From Pseudomonas sp. B21-040 (GTDB lineage: Bacteria; Pseudomonadota; Gammaproteobacteria; Pseudomonadales; Pseudomonadaceae): a stretch of 64,000 bases of DNA. The notes below the pieces were generated by a model. It was not told where the DNA came from, made no database searches, and worked only from the letters and a program-made list of their open reading frames with translations. Positions 26,038 through 32,705 of the stretch are shown here, piece by piece; within the stretch, counting starts at the first letter, position 1, and each line of letters opens with the position of its first letter. Location of the stretch: assembly GCF_024748695.1 (NCBI RefSeq), contig NZ_CP087176.1:1419501-1483500 (forward strand). The letters are read 5' to 3'. The position numbers were made by a program, and so were the translations under genes.

Positions 26038-26069
26038 CCTCGTAAGTCGTTGATTTACGGGGTTTTTTT
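26038..26069 (+). terminator. Terminator after tRNA-Ser (island-borne)
   Basis: CCTCGTAA pairs with TTACGGGG (one G-U) across an 8-base loop and is followed by a run of seven T. It lies just inside the island and now ends the tRNA transcript in place of the host terminator at 34354. Confidence 0.75.
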
Positions 26070-26088
26070 GTGTCTGCTGATTTTTGCG

Positions 26089-26113
26089 TTTGACCACTCA
26101 GTTTGACCACTCA
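26089..26113 (+). repeat. Left arm-type repeats (two TTTGACCACTCA units)
   Basis: Two identical 12-base units, at 26089-26100 and 26102-26113, are phased at 13 bases and begin 60 bases inside attL. The same pair occurs near attR, so they are candidate integrase arm-binding sites. Confidence 0.7.
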
Positions 26114-26422
26114 ACTTCCCCTCAAAACCAATTCTCCATATTTTAGGAAAGTCGATTTCAGAGTCGACTCAAGATATTCACTGACCAGAATCCGGTGGTT
26201 GGTTGTTGGTTGTTGGGTGTCAGTGATTGGTCACGAGGGTTTAACTGCTAGAACAATAACTGACCATACCCCCTTCAATGTTCTCTGAAATCCGTAGGGT
26301 GAGGGTCAGGAAGTGGTCTGAGACTGCGCAGGATTGCGTATGGGAAGGTTAAGCCGATTAGAAATGCCACCACTTCACCCGGCTTTGTCGTTGCTCCTGT
26401 GAGCTTTGACTGCGTTACTGTA
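26114..26422. other. Left-end non-coding stretch of the island
   Basis: About 310 bases without a supported gene. It contains a GGTTGTT-rich simple stretch near 26196-26220 and two ACTGACCA words (about 26179 and 26259). I see no promoter or RNA gene I can defend. Confidence 0.35.
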
Positions 26423-26992
26423 TTACGCTTTATTCCAGTGGCGTTTAACAGTTGCGATACCGATCTTCAGCTCAGCGGCTACTTCAGATTGCTTCATATC
26501 TTTTGCTTTGAGCTTCTGTACGGCGGTTGTGGTGTCGGTGGCTTCTGGTCTGCCCAACTTCTTACCTTCAGACTTTGCACGCTGCAAACCTGACTGAGTG
26601 CGTTCTATCAACAGGTCACGTTCAAACTCTGCGACAGCGCCTAGAACCTGCATGGTCATCTTGCCCGCTGGACTGGTCAGGTCTACGCCACCAAGTGCAA
26701 GGCAGTGAACACGGATACCACTCGATTCCAGATGTTCAACTGTCTGACGTACATCCATGGCGTTACGACCAAGCCTGTCCAGTTTGGTTACGATCAACAC
26801 GTCACCTGATTCCATCTTGGTCAACAGTGCTTGAAAGCCTGTACGTTCCTTTGCAGGAATACTTCCTGAGATGGTTTCTTCTACTACCCGACTCGACTGT
26901 ACGTCGAAACCAGCGGCTTTCACTTCCTGCACTTGGTTTTCAGTAAATTGTGACGACGTGCTAACGCGGCAGTACAAGAAGGTGCGTGACAT
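26423..26992 (-). CDS. Serine recombinase (resolvase/invertase family)
   Basis: A 189-residue small serine recombinase. The catalytic serine is Ser11 in YCRVSTSSQ, and [14 protein letters not shown] and the arginine-rich [18 protein letters not shown] are the usual active-site and E-helix segments. A helix-turn-helix DNA-binding tail ends the protein ([19 protein letters not shown]). The ATG at 26992 is preceded by AAGGAG; an in-frame upstream ATG is rejected. Directly upstream lies a repeat-rich region that looks like its res site. It could resolve element dimers or invert a segment; no inverted cargo is evident. Confidence 0.92.
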   Translation of the reverse strand: MSRTFLYCRVSTSSQFTENQVQEVKAAGFDVQSSRVVEETISGSIPAKERTGFQALLTKMESGDVLIVTKLDRLGRNAMDVRQTVEHLESSGIRVHCLALGGVDLTSPAGKMTMQVLGAVAEFERDLLIERTQSGLQRAKSEGKKLGRPEATDTTTAVQKLKAKDMKQSEVAAELKIGIATVKRHWNKA

Positions 26993-27000
26993 GGGTGACT

Positions 27001-27121
27001 CCTTGGTATCGTTTAACGTGGTATCAGTGTACCAAGGTATCAACAAACAAGAAACCCTATTTTGATGGTGCTAATTCAGGCCGGTTTTCCGGTCATCGTT
27101 TAACGGTCGTTTGTTGATACC
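27001..27121. promoter_or_regulatory. Candidate res site of the serine recombinase
   Basis: This 121-base non-coding region directly upstream of the recombinase holds a 13-base inverted repeat (GGTATCAACAAAC at 27036-27048, GTTTGTTGATACC at 27109-27121), an 11-base direct repeat ATCGTTTAACG (27008 and 27095), and GGTATC words at 27005, 27020 and 27036. Multiple spaced subsites beside a resolvase gene are typical of res sites. The role is inferred. Confidence 0.55.
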
Positions 27122-27135
27122 GCCACTTCTAATAC

Positions 27136-27384
27136 CTACTGACGTATCCGAAGAATGCCAGCGGTGATAGCTGACGCGTTCCTGTCGAGGGTTTCCAATG
27201 CCGCTATCGCATTGTCATGCACGTCGGGCGAGCCTGCGGACTTTACCCACAAAGAAACTTCTTCAATTGCAGCAGCCAAAGCGTGCTGGTTGTGCAGCAA
27301 CAGTGTGAGTACATCGGCGGTGGCGATTGCGGCGTGGTTGTCTGGCATGGGGCGGTCATCCTTGAGTGATCGATTTTTGGCCAT
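27136..27384 (-). CDS. Small hypothetical protein
   Basis: An 82-residue soluble, mostly helical protein with no motif I recognise. A hydrophobic patch LTLLLHNQHALAAAIEEVSLWV occupies the middle. It lies between the res-like region and the divergent unknown gene at 27496, on the recombinase strand. Amino-acid composition is protein-like, and it may be a recombinase accessory factor, but nothing proves this. Confidence 0.55.
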   Translation of the reverse strand: MAKNRSLKDDRPMPDNHAAIATADVLTLLLHNQHALAAAIEEVSLWVKSAGSPDVHDNAIAALETLDRNASAITAGILRIRQ

Positions 27385-27495
27385 CTGGAATTATTGTACA
27401 AGCAGTGCCAGGTGATAGTTATTAGAACCGTGGGACAGGGCAAGGTGTCTGGAAACAGGTATGCTCTCGACCTTCGACGGATTGCGAGTTTTACG

Positions 27496-28254
27496 ATGGA
27501 AGACTTTATCGCTTGGGCTGGATGGCCGTATGTTGGTGATTTTTTCAAAATCGTTCCGGGAGTGGTGTTGTTTCCACTTACCTTGATGCTGGCATGGAAG
27601 AAATTTGGCAACAAAGCTCTGGTTACATACTCCCTCACACACAATCTCTACATGGCACCACGTCTGACGGACATTGCACTGACCAACTGTAAGGACCGAC
27701 CACTGATTGTTCATGCCTTGTACATCATCGTTGACCGTCACATTCTCGTGCCACTCAAAGAATTCAGTCCACCGTTAGTAATAAAGGGGCTGGAGAGTGC
27801 TCTGATCGAATGCGATCCGGTATCATCATATAGCGTAGGTGAGCATTCATTTGAATTTGACTTTCAGCATGTGTGGGAAATTTACGTACTAACTACAGGT
27901 GGTAGATTCAAATGTGATGCAGACCCCACTCCAAATCTTTTCTCAATTGCAAGAGACGAAGAGTACCAACATGTGCAAATTCATAGACGCTTGTTTAACG
28001 GGCATATATTTAATGACCTCGTCCGGTACGCCTTAACTTTCACCATGAAAGGGAAGCTGCATACGGCATTTGTTGACGTTGGAGGAATGATAGGGCAGGA
28101 ATGGCCTTTCGTTATTAACTGTCTCCGACCTGAAAATATGACTGACGCGGTTACAGTAAAAAAGGTACTTGAAGAGTTGTATGGAGAATTGATGGATGGT
28201 CCGCTACATGTGACTGTTCTCAATGAGCCGCAGATACAATCGCCTGTAGATTAA
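27496..28254 (+). CDS. Hypothetical protein with N-terminal membrane segment
   Basis: About 252 residues of unknown function. One hydrophobic helix (VGDFFKIVPGVVLFPLTLMLAW) lies near residues 13-34, after which the protein looks soluble with mixed strands and helices. No catalytic motif is recognised. The ATG at 27496 has only a weak ribosome site, and an in-frame TTG at 27394 would add 34 residues. The next gene starts 27 bases downstream and is also single-pass, so the two probably form one cargo operon. Base composition is low in G+C. Confidence 0.65.
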   Translation: MEDFIAWAGWPYVGDFFKIVPGVVLFPLTLMLAWKKFGNKALVTYSLTHNLYMAPRLTDIALTNCKDRPLIVHALYIIVDRHILVPLKEFSPPLVIKGLESALIECDPVSSYSVGEHSFEFDFQHVWEIYVLTTGGRFKCDADPTPNLFSIARDEEYQHVQIHRRLFNGHIFNDLVRYALTFTMKGKLHTAFVDVGGMIGQEWPFVINCLRPENMTDAVTVKKVLEELYGELMDGPLHVTVLNEPQIQSPVD

Positions 28255-28281
28255 GATGCTTCTTTACAAAAGGATTGAGAA

Positions 28282-29112
28282 ATGTTTGAGCAGTTGATTT
28301 CATGCTTGAAAGATATTCCTAACGTTGTTTGGTCCGGTATAGTCGCGTCTTGCATAACTTTGTTAGGCGTTATGCTTTCAAATGGTAGTAACACCAAGCG
28401 TCTGAAGTTGCAACTGGATCATGATGCGCGAGAGAAATCGAAGGACAAAATCAACAATCTCAGGAAAGAAGTATACCTCAAGGTTATCGAAGATATTGAA
28501 GCTACAAACATTCATATGAGTACTCTGGTAAATCGCGATCTTGTTAATTCAAATATGACTGCGGAAATTCAAGCGATTACCGCATCGATAGCAAAGCTAA
28601 AATTGGTATCTGAGCCTGAGACAGCGAGATTAGCAGGAGAGTTGAGTGCCGCGTTTGGGGCGTTGTTTTTAAGACTCATACCTAGGCTCATGCCGGTAAT
28701 GGAAGCAAGGTCAGACATTGAAATCAACGATTCCGCTTATGTCAATTCTTCGGCAGAGGCTTCTAGAGTCATGCGGGACCTGCATAAGTTTAACGAGGAA
28801 GGACGACAAGATGCAGTTATCTTTCAGGCTCTTCAAAGCAATTATGACTTTTTTTCTGCGCAGGCTCAGCAATATGCAAGCGCGCGAGCCCTTGCGTACA
28901 CTGTGCGTAATATTAGGGTGAATGAATTTAACGCAATGCTTCTGCCTGAGATGAAAGAACTATCTAAGCTGCAATTGAAGGTTGCAATTGCTATACGTAA
29001 AGACCTTGGTGTTTCCTTTAATGTCGCAGACCTTGAGCGGCAACTAGAGCGGCATTGGGCGGTAATGGAGGCGGAGTTTGGTAATGCAATGAGCGGCTTG
29101 AAAAACGAATAG
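28282..29112 (+). CDS. Hypothetical membrane-anchored coiled-coil protein
   Basis: A 276-residue protein with one membrane helix (VVWSGIVASCITLLGVMLSN, residues 15-34) and a long helical, charged remainder containing probable coiled coil (KLQLDHDAREKSKDKINNLR onward). No enzyme signature is seen. It is translated 27 bases after another single-pass unknown protein, which suggests a two-component membrane module. Its place in the island's variable centre fits accessory cargo; function is unknown. Confidence 0.75.
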   Translation: MFEQLISCLKDIPNVVWSGIVASCITLLGVMLSNGSNTKRLKLQLDHDAREKSKDKINNLRKEVYLKVIEDIEATNIHMSTLVNRDLVNSNMTAEIQAITASIAKLKLVSEPETARLAGELSAAFGALFLRLIPRLMPVMEARSDIEINDSAYVNSSAEASRVMRDLHKFNEEGRQDAVIFQALQSNYDFFSAQAQQYASARALAYTVRNIRVNEFNAMLLPEMKELSKLQLKVAIAIRKDLGVSFNVADLERQLERHWAVMEAEFGNAMSGLKNE

Positions 29113-29431
29113 TTTATTGCCTTATTTCAATCGTGTTGTTTAACTCTACGTGATTTTGAGGTGGAAAGTGAATCGTGCTTAACCTTAAAGGTCTTAATCC
29201 CAGGTATAATCAGTGTTTCAGAGGTGTTAGCACAAAAATTCAAGAGTTGTTACTGACTGTCATCCCTGTTGCTATGTCTGAATGATTGCCTGTTGTTATA
29301 GCTATATTTCAGATGTGAAAATGCCCCTGAGTGCGGTTAGGCAGTCAAGGGCTCTGGTTGTTGCTCGTTACCACTAACATTGTAAACGCTCTCAGAATCA
29401 ATTGTAGAGTGTTACAGGGGTTGTCTTTGGT
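29113..29431. other. Non-coding stretch between convergent island genes
   Basis: These 319 bases between convergent genes show no supported gene. It is AT-rich, with a short imperfect hairpin possible around 29320-29355 (GCCCCTGA... TCAAGGGC). Nothing firmer is visible. Confidence 0.35.
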
Positions 29432-29920
29432 TTATGCTGGAATAACTAATGGAGTGAAAGTGTCGGCAACCTGACGTTCAATGTCAGCAATCATCTTGGC
29501 CTCCTTGTCAGCAATTCGCTTAGCTTCTTTAATCTCAGCAGTCTGAATCAACTGTGCTTTCAGCCGTTGACGATAATCTTCATGTTCACTTTCAAGCCAA
29601 GTCACGTATGACTGTTTAACTTGAATGTCGATTGCTTCAAGGTCAACCGCTCGTACATTTTCCGGCTTTCGCATAAATGCGTGATTTGATAGTGGTGCAA
29701 GGGTGATCGGCAGTTTGTTACTCAGTTCATAACCTTGGTTAGCGAGTTCGATAACATTGTTTATGAAGTCAAATGGAAGCTCGCCAAATACATGCGTGTA
29801 ACTTTCGCGACTGCTGTGATACTCGGTATGGCGTTCTGCTTGATGTCGTAAAAGTTCTTTCTCATCGTACTGTGGTGGTACACCTTGGATCGTAATTCGT
29901 TCTTCTGTCTTGTTGGTCAT
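29432..29920 (-). CDS. Hypothetical protein
   Basis: A 162-residue soluble protein of unknown function. The first half is mixed, and the second half is helical and highly charged (YRQRLKAQLIQTAEIKEAKR). Its start overlaps the preceding gene's stop by 4 bases (ATGA), so it is the last of three coupled small genes. Confidence 0.7.
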   Translation of the reverse strand: MTNKTEERITIQGVPPQYDEKELLRHQAERHTEYHSSRESYTHVFGELPFDFINNVIELANQGYELSNKLPITLAPLSNHAFMRKPENVRAVDLEAIDIQVKQSYVTWLESEHEDYRQRLKAQLIQTAEIKEAKRIADKEAKMIADIERQVADTFTPLVIPA

Positions 29921-30114
29921 TTCATTTTCCTCTGTTTAATTAATGTAGTCATTTCTTTAATGATGGTTGCTTTACATAGTCGATCAGGCTTGGTTGTTCT
30001 AGATGTCACCTTACCTACTTCAGCTTTCTGTACAACCTGTTGCTTGGCTTCTTGTTGCTGTTTGTCGAATGCTTGTTGAAGTCGTTTGGCATAGTAGTTT
30101 AGACGTTCATTCAT
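29917..30114 (-). CDS. Small basic hypothetical protein
   Basis: A 65-residue glutamine- and lysine-rich protein (LQQAFDKQQQEAKQQVVQKA). Both its ends overlap neighbours as ATGA, which strongly supports that it is translated. The composition suggests a helical, possibly nucleic-acid-binding peptide, but no family is recognised. Confidence 0.65.
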   Translation of the reverse strand: MNERLNYYAKRLQQAFDKQQQEAKQQVVQKAEVGKVTSRTTKPDRLCKATIIKEMTTLIKQRKMK

Positions 30115-30317
30115 AGCAGTTCCCCTTCGGCTTCAATCAGGGCTTGTACACCATACTCTGTTACCAGTTGGTCAAGGATGTCTGTGGTACGACGTACCTC
30201 TTGTTTGTCATCAATGGTTACCGCTGACTGTTTAAGATGTAGGTAATGAACCATCTGTTTTACAGCTAATGCTCGATCTACATCGTATGATGTGAATTCT
30301 GTATCTTTCATTTTCAT
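30111..30317 (-). CDS. Small hypothetical protein
   Basis: A 66-68 residue protein, first of three overlapping genes. Two in-frame ATG codons are possible; AAAGGG is better spaced for the inner one at 30311 than for 30317. There is no recognisable motif. The 5' leader contains one copy of the TAGTACGTACA-N6-TGGCTACAT motif at 30425-30450. Confidence 0.65.
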   Translation of the reverse strand: MKMKDTEFTSYDVDRALAVKQMVHYLHLKQSAVTIDDKQEVRRTTDILDQLVTEYGVQALIEAEGELL

Positions 30318-30424
30318 TTTCCCTTTTCTATGTATTGTTTTGATGTTGTGGTTTCTGTCTCAATCAGACAGAGAATTCATACTCTCAAATAAGCTGTAGC
30401 CCTTATAGAATCACGCTTTGAGGC

Positions 30425-30450
30425 ATGTAGCCAACCCAGTGTACGTACTA
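30425..30450 (-). promoter_or_regulatory. Motif TAGTACGTACA-N6-TGGCTACAT, copy 1
   Basis: Read on the minus strand, an 8-base palindrome GTACGTAC within TAGTACGTACA is followed after six variable bases by TGGCTACAT. An identical arrangement occurs at 32098-32123. Both stand in intergenic gaps ahead of island gene groups, so they are candidate operators or promoter elements. Confidence 0.55.
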
Positions 30451-30458
30451 CCTCGGTA

Positions 30459-31871
30459 TTAGAACTCGCACTCTCTCATCCATGCAGGTACAGGTTTAGG
30501 TGGTACATAAACTGGCTCTTTGTATGTGACAAGGTTAGGGTTTGGCACGTAATCATCTTCAATCTCATAGTGAGTTGTTGAGTAGTCGTGTTCACCTTCA
30601 CACAGTTGCGGTGGGAAACTGGTGAACATTGTTTCCTCATGCAATGCTATTTGAGCTTTCTCAATCTCATCGGCCAGCATGTACTTGTCAACCATACTAA
30701 GTGTGATGAGTGCATTCTTAATCACTGGTACTTGTTTAACAAACTGAGTGTAATCGTCTGCGTAGTAATTCTGTATTGCACTGTCAGACTGGCTGTAGTC
30801 CGGTGTCAACGACGTTACGCTCAAATACGTACTCAGGGTGCTACGAACAATCTTGCGGTCTACAGCCTTGCCTTGGAGCGTGTCAAAGGCTTGAAAGCTT
30901 ATATAGTCACGGAACTTTGAAGCACTCATATCTTCACGTAGTGTTAGTGGATTCCATGTAACACCGTGTGGATTTGTAAGTACACTTGAAAGTCCATGTT
31001 GATCTTGTTGACGACTCAAGAAAGCAATTGCAACTTGCAACACTGGTACCATGAATGAGATGTCATCTTTATGCTGACCATCCGGCAGTTGTTCAGACAA
31101 CCGCTGACATTCTTCTAGCATGACAATGAATGATCGTTTAGTTGCATATTCAATTGTAAAGGCTGGTTTGTTTTCTATCTTTGTTCTGATTGCCTGTAGG
31201 TCATACATTGACATTGTTTCAAGTTTACTTAGTGGTAATGTATTGTCAGGATCGTTTTGGAATACCCATTTAGCCAAGCTGTAACGCCGACTTATGTTGA
31301 CCGGGTGTTCTTTGGCATAGTCAATTAACACTTGACCAAGATACTCAGTTACTTTATCAAGCACAACGCGATCACTGGTTTCCTTCGTTACTTTCCACTT
31401 GGCTTTAAGCTGTTTCTTTGGAATGGACAATCCACGATCTTTGTAGACCTTGTTGCTGTGCTTTTGATTAAGGAATGCAGTACCAATAAACAGGTTAAGA
31501 TGATTCAATAGTCCTACTGTATCTTTACCAACTGCTGGTGAGATATGACAGAGATGATATTGAGACTTCTTTGTCTCAGGGTTGTATCCATAAGTTTTGA
31601 ACGTGGCGTTACGTAATGCAAACAATGCAACAAGGTCGACACCTTGTAGAATCTCGACTGTACCTGATCGTTTGCACTCTTTAGCAACTGATCGCCATTC
31701 ATCTGACAGTGCAAGTTTTAATACTCGCTTTTCAGCAACTGTCTGACGCCGGTCTTTCTTGACCTTGGTGTAGGATGTTGTACGACAGTTGGGGCAATAC
31801 TTTGCTCTGATATGACTGGTGTTGAATTCTGTCTTACATGTTAGGCACTGTTTTACTCGATTGATTGCCAT
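30459..31871 (-). CDS. Hypothetical zinc-finger protein, possible degenerate HNH fold
   Basis: A 470-residue protein. The N-terminus has two CxxC pairs (CLTCKTEF...KYCPNC), a zinc ribbon. A central segment YHLCHISPAVGK...HLNLFIGTAFLNQKHSNK resembles the histidine-proline and NL...N spacing of HNH nucleases, but the match is weak. The rest is unfamiliar. I chose the ATG at 31871, which has GAGGA 5 bases upstream. It overlaps the 70-residue gene before it by 38 bases. It is the largest non-recombinase gene of the island. Confidence 0.75.
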   Translation of the reverse strand: MAINRVKQCLTCKTEFNTSHIRAKYCPNCRTTSYTKVKKDRRQTVAEKRVLKLALSDEWRSVAKECKRSGTVEILQGVDLVALFALRNATFKTYGYNPETKKSQYHLCHISPAVGKDTVGLLNHLNLFIGTAFLNQKHSNKVYKDRGLSIPKKQLKAKWKVTKETSDRVVLDKVTEYLGQVLIDYAKEHPVNISRRYSLAKWVFQNDPDNTLPLSKLETMSMYDLQAIRTKIENKPAFTIEYATKRSFIVMLEECQRLSEQLPDGQHKDDISFMVPVLQVAIAFLSRQQDQHGLSSVLTNPHGVTWNPLTLREDMSASKFRDYISFQAFDTLQGKAVDRKIVRSTLSTYLSVTSLTPDYSQSDSAIQNYYADDYTQFVKQVPVIKNALITLSMVDKYMLADEIEKAQIALHEETMFTSFPPQLCEGEHDYSTTHYEIEDDYVPNPNLVTYKEPVYVPPKPVPAWMRECEF

Positions 31872-32046
31872 GGGTGTCCTCACTTGGGGATTTAGGGTTG
31901 TTCACATTTCTGTTCGAATTCTTGTTTAGGTTGTTGTAGATGGTCGATATCATCACTTGGAGACAATGTGTCGGATTTGTATGTCCTGTCTTCTCCATGA
32001 TCCAGACAAGTTGTTCAACACGGTCTGGGTTAAGTCTAATCTTCAT
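31834..32046 (-). CDS. Small protein, possible ribbon-helix-helix DNA binder
   Basis: A 70-residue protein. The first 45 residues (MKIRLNPDRVEQLVWIMEKT, then PTHCLQVMISTIYNNL) could fold as strand-helix-helix, as in ribbon-helix-helix regulators; the tail is asparagine- and serine-rich. AGGAA precedes the ATG. It overlaps the zinc-finger gene downstream. Motif copy 2 lies 52 bases upstream. Confidence 0.6.
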   Translation of the reverse strand: MKIRLNPDRVEQLVWIMEKTGHTNPTHCLQVMISTIYNNLNKNSNRNVNNPKSPSEDTHGNQSSKTVPNM

Positions 32047-32097
32047 TTTTGAAATTCCTGTTTTGGGTCAAGGCCACGCTCTATAAGGCTTAGAGCA

Positions 32098-32123
32098 ATG
32101 TAGCCAGTCATCTGTACGTACTA
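32098..32123 (-). promoter_or_regulatory. Motif TAGTACGTACA-N6-TGGCTACAT, copy 2
   Basis: The same two blocks and the same six-base gap as at 30425-30450 occur here, in the gap between the 85-residue and 70-residue genes. The six gap bases differ, which argues against simple recent duplication and for a conserved site. Confidence 0.55.
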
Positions 32124-32136
32124 GCTACCGTTGCTT

Positions 32137-32394
32137 TCAGCAGCTGGTAACAGTGTTGATGTCAGAACCAATTGACCGGCTGATAATGTAGCTGGCAACT
32201 GTTACACCCAGCTTGTCAGCAGCCTTACTGATTGCCTCAAAGTGGGTAACACTGAAAGCAAGTTTCACAGGTACGATTGTTTCTTTCTTTGCTCGCCATT
32301 TGATTCCGCGACAGGTTGATCCACAAGTTAGGGCGTGCGACCTGTATCCAGTTAAAGGTTTGTTGCATGACGCGCATTGCTTTACTACAGGCAT
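32137..32394 (-). CDS. Zinc-ribbon plus ribbon-helix-helix-like small protein
   Basis: An 85-residue protein. Residues 7-28 carry a four-cysteine zinc motif (CASC...CGSTC), followed by a segment PVKLAFSVTHFEAISKAA DKLGVTVASYIISRSI that has the strand-helix-helix pattern of RHH proteins. GGAGGCG precedes the ATG. It is first in the leftward series of small island genes and may regulate them; this is inference. Confidence 0.65.
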   Translation of the reverse strand: MPVVKQCASCNKPLTGYRSHALTCGSTCRGIKWRAKKETIVPVKLAFSVTHFEAISKAADKLGVTVASYIISRSIGSDINTVTSC

Positions 32395-32705
32395 AGAATC
32401 GCCTCCATTTAAAGTTGGTTATAAAGAGTTGTTGGATGTGTTGTGTATCAGGCAACAAAAAGCCGTACTGGTTGAAGAGTACGGCTCTAAGTATTTTAGC
32501 GGAGAAGGAAACCAACAACTTACGACGGTTAGGAAGGAAGAAACTAAACGTCGTAAGAGGAGCCACAAGACTATTGAAGGTACTGATATGGTTGTGTCGG
32601 TTTTCTCCTCCTTCTACGCACTATTCTACAGATTTTCTTCAAAAAAGTCAATACGTTGTGCTTCTTTGTCAAGCACTTTCGTCATTTATTTTCAGCTTCG
32701 TCAGG
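32395..32705. other. Non-coding gap between integrase and zinc-ribbon gene
   Basis: These 311 bases contain the minus-strand integrase terminator at 32456-32486 and presumably the promoter of the 85-residue gene. No other gene is supported. Confidence 0.5.
32456..32486 (-). terminator. Minus-strand terminator after the integrase
   Basis: A perfect 9-base stem (AGCCGTACT with AGTACGGCT, 8-base loop) is followed on the minus strand by TTTTTG. It ends the integrase transcript and isolates the downstream small genes. Confidence 0.8.

Noticed and set aside
26190..26225. GGTTGTT-rich repeats at the left island end
   Set aside because: A short simple-sequence stretch without regular unit spacing; not a CRISPR or iteron array.
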